From an uncultured Bacteroidales bacterium (GTDB lineage: Bacteria > Bacteroidota > Bacteroidia > Bacteroidales > Paludibacteraceae), in contig CADCEV010000016.1 in NCBI GenBank assembly GCA_902800525.1, forward strand, positions 25,312-89,311: a DNA stretch of 64,000 nucleotides. Direction: 5' to 3'. Shown one piece after another: positions 42,881-50,955 of this stretch (the first letter of the stretch is position 1; each line of letters opens with the position of its first letter). Made by a program: the position numbers and the translations under genes. The notes beneath the pieces were generated by a model. It did no database searches. It saw only the letters and a program-made list of their open reading frames with translations, and was not told where the DNA came from.

Positions 42881-43656
42881 TTGCGAATGAGTTTGCGATA
42901 ATTGGCAGAGGATTTCCAACGGTCAATTTCATAAGCACGCTGGCAGTCCTGCGGATGAGAGTAAAACATTTCGCGGCAAGCCTGTTGCACACGGTCAAAG
43001 AAAGAAGCATTCTTCATTTCGTAATATCTTTTGCCTTGTTCGACTAACTGATATGGGTCGCCTTGTATGTCCGACAGTCCGCTTGTAAGTTTAAGAAGGG
43101 CGAACTGAAAGACCTGCTCCCCGACAACAGCTGCCGCGCATCGGTCAGCTGAGTATTCACTCATGCGGTTCCAATACTGCAAGGCGCAATAGGCAGGAAA
43201 AGCAAGCGATCCGGTAATCACTTGTGCCGCTTTGCCCATATCTTCGATGATATGCAGGACGGTCATGTAGAGCGTGTGGCGGCAAAGGATATGTCCGCAC
43301 TCATGCGCCATGATACTTTTGAGTTCGGGCAAGGTGAGCCGTTCTACCAACGAACTGCTCAAAGCGACAAAAATACGCGTGTCGCCATACGTATAAGCGT
43401 TCATCACAGGGTCATTGTAGATGTACAACTCCGGCTCGTCGATGCCAACACAGTGAACGACTTCCTGAAAAGCGGTATATACTTTAGGCAAGTTATCCGG
43501 CGAGACACGAAGCATAGTTCCGAGGTTCTCTCCTCGCATGATACGTTCGTCTCCAACCTGCATGAAATACTTAATCAGCGTGTTGAATCCGCGTGCATGT
43601 TTGAGCACCTGCAACGCTTTAGCGTCGGCAGGGTGCATGATTTGACGTGCTTTCAT
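42823..43656 (-). CDS. M48-family metallopeptidase
   Basis: 277 residues. Zinc site HECGHILCRH (an HExxH with HECGH), then a third-ligand region NRMSEYSADRCAAAVVG with the E-x-x-x-D pattern of M48 (Ste24/HtpX-like) peptidases. The domain begins near ELYIYNDPVMNAYTYGD. No strong N-terminal membrane segment is seen; it may be cytosolic or peripheral. Its start overlaps the second YaaW gene by 4 bp (ATGA). The last ~12 residues (GGLLQKNSLFNYKI) are encoded by a promoter-upstream element of the next operon. Confidence 0.85.
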   Translation of the reverse strand: MKARQIMHPADAKALQVLKHARGFNTLIKYFMQVGDERIMRGENLGTMLRVSPDNLPKVYTAFQEVVHCVGIDEPELYIYNDPVMNAYTYGDTRIFVALSSSLVERLTLPELKSIMAHECGHILCRHTLYMTVLHIIEDMGKAAQVITGSLAFPAYCALQYWNRMSEYSADRCAAAVVGEQVFQFALLKLTSGLSDIQGDPYQLVEQGKRYYEMKNASFFDRVQQACREMFYSHPQDCQRAYEIDRWKSSANYRKLIRKNMQKGGLLQKNSLFNYKI

Positions 43657-44420
43657 GCGACACTCCTTTCTTGTTCAAAACGGTTAAGACGCATGTATGC
43701 CACTTGCAGCACGGCAGGAACACAAACGCGGTAAGCAGGTGACGAAATATCATAGACCGTCCAAGCCCCCAAAGCAATCCATCCGATAGGACCTAAAGCG
43801 CCACCAACGGCACGTGTGGCGGTTTCTATTCCGGCAGTTGCTACGCCGCGGATGGTGATAATCTCAACAATATACTGAATTACACGGGCAGCTATGCGTG
43901 TGAGAACGGCTCTGCTTGTACGGACAGCCATGAGTAACGCGGCAGTTAATGCTTGGCGTGTTAGGCGCTTATCCGGGATGCCGTTTTCGTTGGCAAGTAG
44001 TCTCAGTTCGCGTTCGGACATCTTGTCCAGCGTGTCTTGGCAAAGCGTGGTGAGCAAGTTGTGCTCCATCTTTGCGACACTATCTTTTTCCATGGTTCTT
44101 ACATCCATCTGCTTGCAGACACGGCGAAGCACGGTTTGGTACGAATCCGGCTCGTTATGCCAGAAGGTAGCGAGGGTGTTGGAACCATATTTCAGCAATT
44201 CGTTGCTGATCTGCGGAACGAGAAACAACATATCTTCCGGATAGTTGCGGTTATACTCGTCGGTGGCGGTTAGTTGTTCCGTTATACGGATGTTACCCAA
44301 ACGGTCATGCGTTAGGATGTCGCAAAGTACTCTTAAATCCTCATTTTCACAGGAAGAGAGAAACCGTAAATCTTTGTCTGTTGTCTTAGCCTTGGCGGCA
44401 CGATTAACTCCGTTTTTCAT
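43653..44420 (-). CDS. YaaW/UPF0174-family protein (second copy)
   Basis: 255 residues. Core DLRFLSSCENEDLRVLCDIL, LGNIRITEQLTATDEY, VPQISNELLKYGSNT, RRVCKQMDV, and a membrane-seeking C-terminal part (about 165-235) with GALGPIGWIALGAWTVYDI and SPAYRVCVPAVLQVAYMR. Clear paralogue of 41897-42715. It has its own promoter and is translationally coupled to the M48 peptidase gene. Role unknown; the pairing suggests membrane-protein quality control or defence. Confidence 0.7.
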   Translation of the reverse strand: MKNGVNRAAKAKTTDKDLRFLSSCENEDLRVLCDILTHDRLGNIRITEQLTATDEYNRNYPEDMLFLVPQISNELLKYGSNTLATFWHNEPDSYQTVLRRVCKQMDVRTMEKDSVAKMEHNLLTTLCQDTLDKMSERELRLLANENGIPDKRLTRQALTAALLMAVRTSRAVLTRIAARVIQYIVEIITIRGVATAGIETATRAVGGALGPIGWIALGAWTVYDISSPAYRVCVPAVLQVAYMRLNRFEQERSVA

Positions 44421-44451
44421 AATTTTGCCCTTTCGTTTTTGAAATCTGGTG

Positions 44452-44480
44452 CAAAATTACTACATGGGACGGACAAAATG
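44452..44480 (-). promoter_or_regulatory. Promoter of the second YaaW/M48 operon
   Basis: Leftward -7 TAATTTTG at 44452-44459 and a TTTTG at about 44474-44478 as -33. The leader is about 25-30 bases. Confidence 0.6.
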
Positions 44481-44584
44481 TGTCCGAGGTACAAAATAAA
44501 TCTCTCTTTTTTCCAGTAGAGATACTAAAAATTCAGACATATACAGGAAAAAATGAAGAAATATAGTAGATTTTTGCAAATTTA

Positions 44585-44616
44585 TTTGCATAATTAAAAA
44601 AAAAGCAGTACTTTTG
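44585..44616 (+). promoter_or_regulatory. rsmA promoter
   Basis: -33 TTTGCATAATT from 44585 and -7 TACTTTTG at 44609-44616, A9 spacer. Nearly identical to the promoter of the TonB receptor at 48.73 kb. Confidence 0.8.
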
Positions 44617-44700
44617 CACTCGCAAAAGGTTTACGGAAACAACGTAAGCTACTAAATTAACTAAAATTACAAACAATTATGGACGATTATCACCCTGAAA

Positions 44701-45531
44701 ATGCAACAAGTACGAGCCAAAAAATTTCTTGGGCAGCACTTCTTGAAGGACCTGAGTATCGCCCAGAGAATTGCTGAACAAGCCTACCCCCAACCCCTCC
44801 CTGAAGGGAAGGGAGAAAATAATCCTATTCGAGTACTCGAAATAGGTCCGGGTATGGGTGTGTTAACCCAATATCTCCTCAAGAACCCGAATATCCAACT
44901 TACTGCGATCGAGATCGACCGCGAGTCCGTTGTATATCTCAAAGAATGCTATCCGGAGTTACACCTGATTGAAGGAGATTTTCTCAAATTAGACCTCAAT
45001 ATCATCTATCCCGAAGGCGAATTTAACGTCATCGGCAATTATCCGTATAATATCAGTAGCCAGATCTTCTTCAAAGTGCTGGACTACAAAGACCGTATTC
45101 CGGTCTGCTCGGGAATGATCCAGAAAGAGGTAGCCGAACGAATTGCTTCCAAGCCCGGCAAAAAAGCGTACGGCATTCTAAGTGTCTTATTACAAGCGTA
45201 TTACGATATAGAATATTTATTCACGGTGGATGAACATGTGTTCAATCCGCCGCCTAAAGTCAAGTCGGCTGTGATCCGCATGACCCGCAATAAACGAAGA
45301 CAACTCGACTGTGATGAAGAACTCTTCAAAACAGTCGTTAAAACAGCCTTCAACCAGCGGCGAAAACAGATGCGCAATTCACTAAGGAATTTAGTTGAAA
45401 GTTTAAAGTTGAAAGTTGAGAGAAGTTCTGAAGAAGAAAGTCGATTAGAATGGTTTCTCACCCGAAGACCCGAACAGCTATCCGTCGATGAGTTCGTAGA
45501 ATTAACTAAGTTAATTCAATTAAAAATTTAA
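44701..45531 (+). CDS. rsmA: 16S rRNA dimethyladenosine transferase
   Basis: 276 residues; dimethylates A1518 and A1519 of 16S rRNA (E. coli numbering). N-terminal VRAKKFLGQHFLKDLSIAQR, SAM motif LEIGPGMGVLTQ, acidic LTAIEIDRESV, and catalytic NYPYNISSQIFF, all standard. Two inserts: YPQPLPEGKGENN after residue 28, encoded by a GC-rich palindromic element (44785-44818), and ESLKLKVERSSEEES near the C-terminus, encoded by GTTGAAA heptamers (45394-45421). Both keep the frame and lie outside the motifs. CorA follows 18 bp downstream. Confidence 0.93.
   Translation: MQQVRAKKFLGQHFLKDLSIAQRIAEQAYPQPLPEGKGENNPIRVLEIGPGMGVLTQYLLKNPNIQLTAIEIDRESVVYLKECYPELHLIEGDFLKLDLNIIYPEGEFNVIGNYPYNISSQIFFKVLDYKDRIPVCSGMIQKEVAERIASKPGKKAYGILSVLLQAYYDIEYLFTVDEHVFNPPPKVKSAVIRMTRNKRRQLDCDEELFKTVVKTAFNQRRKQMRNSLRNLVESLKLKVERSSEEESRLEWFLTRRPEQLSVDEFVELTKLIQLKI
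44785..44818. repeat. GC-rich palindromic element inside rsmA
   Basis: Sequence of type CCTACCCCCAACCCC then CCCTGAAGGGAAGGGAG, able to form a CCCTCCCT/AGGGAAGGG stem. The same element occurs in the TonB receptor gene at 50382-50420. Translated as PQPLPEGKGENN. Confidence 0.75.
45394..45421. repeat. GTTGAAA heptamer array, 4 units, inside rsmA
   Basis: Units GTTGAAA, GTTTAAA, GTTGAAA, GTTGAGA. Translated as ESLKLKVER. Confidence 0.88.
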
Positions 45532-45548
45532 AATTAAAAATTACGAAT
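45520..45548. repeat. AT-rich repeat ending AAATTAAAAATTACGAATT before corA
   Basis: The string AAATTAAAAATTACGAATT lies directly upstream of the corA ATG. The same string, in the matching orientation, lies just upstream of the esterase start at 52687. Confidence 0.8.
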
Positions 45549-45549
45549 T

Positions 45550-46500
45550 ATGTCTGAAATCAAGATATTCTATAAAGATAAGGAGAAAATCAAAGTAGCA
45601 CGCTCCATCTCTGCTCTCAAAGAACTCGACAAGAAGGATATTATCTGGATAGACTTGCTCGATGTTTCCGATAAGACTGAGGATACGCTTGAGGGATTCC
45701 TCAAAATAGACATCCAGGAAGATGAAGAGATGGAAGAGATCGAGTTCTCCAGCCGTTATATCCAAACGGACGATTCAATCGTAGCCAATGCCAACTTCCT
45801 CAAATCGAACTTTGAGATGGAGCCGGTGAACTTCATTTTGAAGAACTCTATCCTCGTTTCTATCCGCGATACGGAACTGGACACTTTCAACGAGACGTTC
45901 AAGAAACTGTTTGTGAACACCCGTAATTTTCCGACGGGTTTTCATGTGTTGGTAGCCGTTATGGAGACGCGAGTGGAGAAAGATGCCGATATGATCGAGG
46001 ACACAACGGATATAATTACCGAGCTCTCGCAGAAGATTACCGCCAAATCCGAACATATGGACGAAGGTTTGCTGGTACAAATCAAGGACTTACAAGAAAA
46101 AGTTACCGTTCTTCGTCAAAACCTCATGGATAAACAGCGCGTTATTTCCAACTTGCTCAAATGCGATTTCTTCCCCGAAGAACTCTATCCGCGTCTGACG
46201 ATGATTATCAAAGATATCAACTCTTTGTTCGATTACACCAAGTTCGGTTTTGACCGTTTGGACTACCTGCAAGATACCTTCCTCGGTTTGGTAAACTTGG
46301 AACAGAACCGAATCATTAAGATCTTCACGGTCATCAATATCATCTTCCTGCCGCCAACACTCATCGGTAGTCTTTACGGTATGAACTTCGATTTCATGCC
46401 CGAACTACACTGGCAATTAGGTTATGTCTGGGCACTCGGACTAATGGTCTTGTCGGTTGTACTTATCTTATTGATTTTCAGGCTAAAAAAATGGTTATAA
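45550..46500 (+). CDS. corA: CorA-type magnesium/cobalt transporter
   Basis: 316 residues; pentameric Mg2+ channel of the CorA family. A long cytosolic domain (about 1-245) with helical NITELSQKITAKSEHMDEG-like region is followed by two C-terminal membrane helices, with the selectivity motif YGMNF at the first one's end and a basic tail LKKWL. It starts 18 bp after rsmA, in the same transcript. The ribosome-binding region is occupied by the AT-rich repeat. Confidence 0.92.
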   Translation: MSEIKIFYKDKEKIKVARSISALKELDKKDIIWIDLLDVSDKTEDTLEGFLKIDIQEDEEMEEIEFSSRYIQTDDSIVANANFLKSNFEMEPVNFILKNSILVSIRDTELDTFNETFKKLFVNTRNFPTGFHVLVAVMETRVEKDADMIEDTTDIITELSQKITAKSEHMDEGLLVQIKDLQEKVTVLRQNLMDKQRVISNLLKCDFFPEELYPRLTMIIKDINSLFDYTKFGFDRLDYLQDTFLGLVNLEQNRIIKIFTVINIIFLPPTLIGSLYGMNFDFMPELHWQLGYVWALGLMVLSVVLILLIFRLKKWL

Positions 46501-46660
46501 ACAAGTTGTTAACAACTCATGTTTTACTACCTTAATAACTTGTTCCACGTTGCATTTATCAAACCAATTAACATAAAGCAAAATTTAATAAACAATCATA
46601 AATCAAACAATATCAAACTATTCGTTTAGTTATTAACATTATTAACACCCTATTATTATC

Positions 46661-47620
46661 ATGGATTTAAAAAATAAAGAATATATTGATAAAATTAAAA
46701 CCTTAGCGAAGGAGAAGAATGCAGTAATTTTTGCACATTATTATACTCGTCCGGAAATACAAGAATGTGCCGATTTCATCGGAGATTCTCTGGCTCTCGC
46801 GCAGCAGGCTACACGCGTACATGCGAATATATTAGTAATGTGTGGTGTGCATTTTATGGGTGAGACGATGAAGATCCTCTGTCCGGACAAGAAAGTTCTC
46901 ATTCCTGATATGAATGCCGGCTGTTCATTGGCGGATAGCTGCAAAGCGGAAGACTTGAAAAAATTCATAATTAACAATTCACAATTCACAGATAAGAAAC
47001 CTATCGTGGTAAGTTATGTGAATACGAGCGCGGACGTCAAAGCCCTTACGGATGTAGTTGTTACCTCTTCCAACGCCAAGAAAATCGTAGATCAGCTTCC
47101 GAAGGACGCCAAGATAATCTTCGGACCGGATCATAATCTCGGTTCGTACATTAACTCTGTTACCGGCAGGGAAATGATCCTCTGGAATGGAGCGTGCCAT
47201 GTACACAGCCGTTTCTCGCTCGAAGCCTTGTTACAACTCAAAGCCGAAAATCCCGGAGTAGAAGTGTTGGCTCACCCGGAGTGTAAAGCGCCTATTTTGG
47301 CTCAGAGCGACGTAATTGGTTCGACCAAGGCTCTGCTTGAGCACACCATTAAATCGTCCGCCAGACGCTTTATAATCGCCACAGAAAGCGGTATTCTCTT
47401 TGAGATGCAGCGTGCATGTCCGGACAAGGAGTTTATCCCGGTTCCACCGGAAGTAACGGAAGGTATAGGATGCTCCTGCAACGAGTGCGAGTACATGCGT
47501 ATGAACACGCTCGAAAAACTCTATAATTGCCTCCTGAATGAGTCGCCGGAGATGCAAGTAGAAAAAGAGACAGCCGCTAAAGCCATCTCTTCAATCCAAC
47601 GAATGCTCGAAATGAGTTAA
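46661..47620 (+). CDS. nadA: Quinolinate synthase
   Basis: 319 residues; [4Fe-4S] enzyme condensing iminoaspartate and DHAP to quinolinate in NAD synthesis. AVIFAHYYTRPEIQECADFI, GVHFMGETMKIL, NAGCSLADSC, HVHSRFS, HPECKAPILAQ and the C-terminal GCSCNECEYMRMN supply the three cluster Cys. A segment FIINNSQFTDKK (about residues 104-115) is encoded by four AATTCAC heptamers and lengthens the protein slightly. No nadB or nadC lies nearby. It overlaps the convergent DUF4491 gene by 4 bp. Confidence 0.94.
   Translation: MDLKNKEYIDKIKTLAKEKNAVIFAHYYTRPEIQECADFIGDSLALAQQATRVHANILVMCGVHFMGETMKILCPDKKVLIPDMNAGCSLADSCKAEDLKKFIINNSQFTDKKPIVVSYVNTSADVKALTDVVVTSSNAKKIVDQLPKDAKIIFGPDHNLGSYINSVTGREMILWNGACHVHSRFSLEALLQLKAENPGVEVLAHPECKAPILAQSDVIGSTKALLEHTIKSSARRFIIATESGILFEMQRACPDKEFIPVPPEVTEGIGCSCNECEYMRMNTLEKLYNCLLNESPEMQVEKETAAKAISSIQRMLEMS
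46962..46989. repeat. AATTCAC heptamer array, 4 units, inside nadA
   Basis: Units AATTCAT, AATTAAC, AATTCAC, AATTCAC; 28 bp. Translated as FIINNSQFT. Confidence 0.9.
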
Positions 47621-47943
47621 TCCGCCATTTTAAGTTCTTTGCGTTTACGGGTATAGTACTCATGACGTTTAGGGTTCTCGGGAAACCATCCTCGTAGAAC
47701 CCTTTTTTCTTGTTTGAAAACTTCTCCTATGCCCCATAGAGAAGAAAATGCAAATATACCTAAGAAAATAGATAAATAGGTATTTTCTATAAATAGTGAT
47801 TCCACAGCAGCTACTAAGCCGACAATCAAAAAAGCCGACCATGAACGAACGCCAAAATAGTATTCAGCCTTAATTACCATGGGATGAAAGAAACCGATAC
47901 ACAAAAACGCACCTGCGCCTAATAAAAGTCCTTCGTAATTCAT
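47617..47943 (-). CDS. DUF4491 family membrane protein
   Basis: 108 residues with three hydrophobic helices and the DUF4491 pattern FHPMVIKAEYYFGVRSW, SSLWGIGEVFKQEKRVLRGW and PENPKRHEYY. Small Bacteroidota inner-membrane family of unknown function. It begins 11 bp after the barrel gene upstream, so the two form an operon convergent with nadA. Confidence 0.82.
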   Translation of the reverse strand: MNYEGLLLGAGAFLCIGFFHPMVIKAEYYFGVRSWSAFLIVGLVAAVESLFIENTYLSIFLGIFAFSSLWGIGEVFKQEKRVLRGWFPENPKRHEYYTRKRKELKMAD

Positions 47944-47954
47944 TATAAATCAAT

Positions 47955-48605
47955 TTAATGAGTAAACATAAATCCAAAATAAAGTCTTGGTCCTGTAGGC
48001 AAAACTAATTCATTTTTATGAAAAGCCAGCATCCAATCTAAGCGAAAAGTGATATGTACTTTTCTTGTGAGGCAATAATCGCAGCCCACATAAGGCGTAA
48101 CATAGAAAAATGCCTTTTTATGAAACGTACTGTTGGCATCTTTCGTCCATGAGTTTTGGTCTCCATCTAATATATACAAGCCTTTTAAGGATCCTCCCCC
48201 AATAGTTCCGCCTATATACGGCCACACTTTATCCATGCGCCAACAGCAATCCGCCAGAATACCTCCACATCCGGTTCGCACATAACTACCCGGTTTAAGA
48301 ATATCATGGCAATCTGTCAAACCGCTTGGCATAGTGGACACAAATCCTTCAAAACCGGTACGCAAATATTTCCATAGATGCACTCGCAAAGCACCGCCTA
48401 TACCAAAAAGTGCTCCTTGCGGGCTGGTAGAACGGCCATCTGCGCTAAAAGGTGCATTCTTATCCTGTCCGAAAAGATAGCCGGTATGCAGCATCATTCC
48501 TCCGGAAAAACCTTGATAGACTTCATTTTTGGCTATTCCTTCTGACACTTGTGCGCACGCTACGCACGCAACTAAAATGAATATAATAAGTAGTTTATAA
48601 CGCAT
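47955..48605 (-). CDS. Outer-membrane beta-barrel protein (hypothetical)
   Basis: 216 residues. Signal peptide LLIIFILVACVACA-QV, then barrel-like strands with many Gly and aromatics (GIGGALRVHLWKYLRTGFEG, YIGGTIGGGSLKG) and a terminal strand GPRLYFGFMFTH. Function unknown. It carries the ACAQ cleavage context of a type I signal rather than a clear lipobox. Promoter not identified with confidence. Confidence 0.62.
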   Translation of the reverse strand: MRYKLLIIFILVACVACAQVSEGIAKNEVYQGFSGGMMLHTGYLFGQDKNAPFSADGRSTSPQGALFGIGGALRVHLWKYLRTGFEGFVSTMPSGLTDCHDILKPGSYVRTGCGGILADCCWRMDKVWPYIGGTIGGGSLKGLYILDGDQNSWTKDANSTFHKKAFFYVTPYVGCDYCLTRKVHITFRLDWMLAFHKNELVLPTGPRLYFGFMFTH

Positions 48606-48727
48606 ACATTATGAATGTTTAATCGCTTGTTCATTGTACCTTACTTTCAAAATCGGGTGCAAAGGTAGTAAAAATACCAGAAATAATTCTTAAGAAATGT
48701 TTAAGAAATTAAAAGTTTGAAGAAATA

Positions 48728-48759
48728 TTTGCATAATTAAAAAAAAAGCAGTAATTTTG
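48728..48759 (+). promoter_or_regulatory. Promoter of the second TonB receptor
   Basis: -33 TTTGCA at 48728-48733 and -7 TAATTTTG at 48752-48759. No riboswitch sequence is seen in the short leader. Confidence 0.8.
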
Positions 48760-48786
48760 CACGCTTTTTTGAAGAAAGCTTGTATA

Positions 48787-50955
48787 ATGATTAAACCATT
48801 TAAAACAACAAATCATTTCCAACAGCGAAGCGCAATCCGTTTCCGTCGGTTCTGCCACAAGGCTTATGCGGCTTTCTGTTCTATCCACCGTGAGGTGTCT
48901 ATAGGACGTATTGCTGCATACATGACTGATTTAGAGATGCTTAAAAGCGGTAAATCAGTAGCTGTGACAGCCTTGCTGCTTTTCTCAGGAATAGCCGCAG
49001 CAGAAGCAGACGAGGGAGTACCAAAGGATTCTCTTTCGCTGTCCGCCCAACAACTTAGTCTTCAGGAGGTGTTGGTCGTTTCTCAGAAAGCTGAAGTTCA
49101 TTCGGAAGCGTACCGGCTTATCACACAGGTCTCGCACGCACAGATTGAAGCCTTGCCTATTCAGTCTGTGGCGGATATACTTCAATATCTGCCCGGTGTG
49201 GATGTGCGAACACGTGGAGCGAACGGCGCACAAGCGGATATCAGTATGCGAGGCGGTACGTTTGACCAGGTTCTCGTCATGCTCAACGGTGTTCCGCTTA
49301 GCGACTTCCACACAGGGCATTATGCGTTAAATATCCCGATTTCAACGGAACTAATAGAACGCGTCGAAGTGCTTCAAGGTACTTCTGCTAATCTTCATGG
49401 CGCCTTCTCCGGGGCTATCAATATTGTAACGAAAAGCGAAGTACAAGGTACAAAGTATATTGCTCTCAAACTATCCGCAGGGATGAACGGACTTGTTAAT
49501 CCGGAAATTGCAGCAAGTATTCAAAAAAATGAGGCGCTTTTTAATGTGTCGGGAGAATACAGTAGAGCAGAAGGATATTATGCTCCTAATCCTACCGAAA
49601 AAGAAGCCAAGGCGTGCAAAAACTCTGATTTTCAGTTAGCTAATATATACTTCCAAACCCGATGGAAAGGGCTGGATGTACAAGCCGGTGCACAATGGAA
49701 AGATGCCGGACTCGGAATGGGTTACGGGTTTGGTTCACAAGATCAGTTTGACGCTACACGCACGGCTTTCGGTTCAGCCAAATACGAACACCGGTGGGGT
49801 GCATGGCGGTTAGATGCACAAGCCAGTTACCGCGCGAACTACGACCGGTATGAATGGCATAGAGGGCAGCGATTATATGGCAATTTTCACTTTGCACAAA
49901 CAGCCTCAGCAGCTCTTTCTACCCATTATGCCTCGCAGATTGGTACTACGTCTTTCGGTGTGAGTGTCCGTAATGAGAATATGCACTCCACGAACTTGGG
50001 TGACACCATCAATCCCAACGGACAAGTACCGAACGTGGAAGGTTTTCCGCTCTCCGAAGTGCGTGTGTTGGATCTCGTCAAAGGCGGTAATCGTTTTCAC
50101 ACGAATTACTATGCCGAGCAGACATTCTACTATGCAGGTTTAGCCGCATCCATCGGCATAAATGGCACTTATAACACACAATTCGGACACCATTTAGGCG
50201 GCGGAGCCAACATCGGTTATGACTTCCGAAAAGGCGGTACGCTCTATGCAAACGCAAACCGCTCGCTCCGAATGCCCACTTTCACGGATCTCTATTATAA
50301 TGCCGGCAACCAGCTTGGTAACCGCAATCTCAAACCCGAAGAAGCATGGCTTTTATCTGTGGGTTATAAAGGTGAATGGAAGCCTAACCCTGGCCCTTCC
50401 CTAAAAGGAAGGGAGAATAAGTATGGCACTTTAAGTTTTGCGGCAGATTGGTATTATCGTTGGGGCAAAAACATCATCGATTGGATTTATGTGCCGGAAG
50501 ATACGAAGCGGCCTTTCCATGCCGAGAACCAGCAACAAGTGAATGCTACAGGTGTGGAACTGAGTGTTGCTTATCGCCTGAATGAATGGTTGCGTTGTGT
50601 TTCTGTTGATTATGCTTATACGTATCTGGATTTGGATCTGAAAGAGGCAGGTTCAAGGTATTTGGATTATCTAAGCCATAAGCTGTCAATCCATTTGGAA
50701 CATGGCATCTATAAAGGTCTCGGAGCGTCATGGACAGTACGTTTCCAAAAACGCGAAGGACAGTACAATAATGCCGATGGAATCGTGGAAAATTACGTGC
50801 CTGTATGGCTCTTAGATGGTTCTATTTTTTGGCAAAACAGATACTTGCGTGTCTCTGCTGATTGTACGAATATAACGAATACCCGTTATTACGATTATGG
50901 CGGTATTCTTCAACCCGGCGCGTGGGCTAAAATAAGCATCAAAGCGAAATTGTAA
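48787..50955 (+). CDS. TonB-dependent receptor, BtuB-like
   Basis: 722 residues; outer-membrane TonB-dependent receptor. An extended N-terminus with KAYAAFCSIHREVSIGRIAA precedes the signal-like hydrophobic segment VAVTALLLFSGIAAA (about 49-68); I have seen similar leaders on Bacteroidales receptors. Then LQEVLVVSQKAE (TonB box region), plug with LQYLPGVDVRTRGANGAQAD, ISMRGGTFDQVLVMLNGVPL and SGAINIVTK, and a barrel. The insert KPNPGPSLKGRENKY is encoded by the GC-rich palindrome (50382-50420). The start at 48787 lies about 20 bases after the expected transcription start. BtuB-like by plug resemblance; no cobalamin riboswitch is present, so the cargo is open. Confidence 0.85.
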   Translation: MIKPFKTTNHFQQRSAIRFRRFCHKAYAAFCSIHREVSIGRIAAYMTDLEMLKSGKSVAVTALLLFSGIAAAEADEGVPKDSLSLSAQQLSLQEVLVVSQKAEVHSEAYRLITQVSHAQIEALPIQSVADILQYLPGVDVRTRGANGAQADISMRGGTFDQVLVMLNGVPLSDFHTGHYALNIPISTELIERVEVLQGTSANLHGAFSGAINIVTKSEVQGTKYIALKLSAGMNGLVNPEIAASIQKNEALFNVSGEYSRAEGYYAPNPTEKEAKACKNSDFQLANIYFQTRWKGLDVQAGAQWKDAGLGMGYGFGSQDQFDATRTAFGSAKYEHRWGAWRLDAQASYRANYDRYEWHRGQRLYGNFHFAQTASAALSTHYASQIGTTSFGVSVRNENMHSTNLGDTINPNGQVPNVEGFPLSEVRVLDLVKGGNRFHTNYYAEQTFYYAGLAASIGINGTYNTQFGHHLGGGANIGYDFRKGGTLYANANRSLRMPTFTDLYYNAGNQLGNRNLKPEEAWLLSVGYKGEWKPNPGPSLKGRENKYGTLSFAADWYYRWGKNIIDWIYVPEDTKRPFHAENQQQVNATGVELSVAYRLNEWLRCVSVDYAYTYLDLDLKEAGSRYLDYLSHKLSIHLEHGIYKGLGASWTVRFQKREGQYNNADGIVENYVPVWLLDGSIFWQNRYLRVSADCTNITNTRYYDYGGILQPGAWAKISIKAKL
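50382..50420. repeat. GC-rich palindromic element inside a TonB receptor gene
   Basis: CCTAACCCTGG then CCCTTCC-CTAAAA-GGAAGGG (stem 50394-50400 with 50407-50413) and AGAATAA. The same family as the element in rsmA. Translated as PNPGPSLKGREN. Confidence 0.78.

Noticed and set aside
44679-44777. 33-codon open frame overlapping the rsmA start (MDDYHPENATS...)
   Set aside because: Could be a leader peptide, but it overlaps rsmA out of frame and nothing supports its translation.
46504-46517. Palindrome AGTTGTTAACAACT in the corA-nadA gap, as an origin or regulator site
   Set aside because: No DnaA boxes or AT-rich unwinding region with origin genes are present. A single short palindrome is not enough for a call.
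48650-48786. Cobalamin riboswitch before the BtuB-like receptor
   Set aside because: The promoter lies about 30 bp from the start, leaving no room for the aptamer, and no B12-box sequence is seen.
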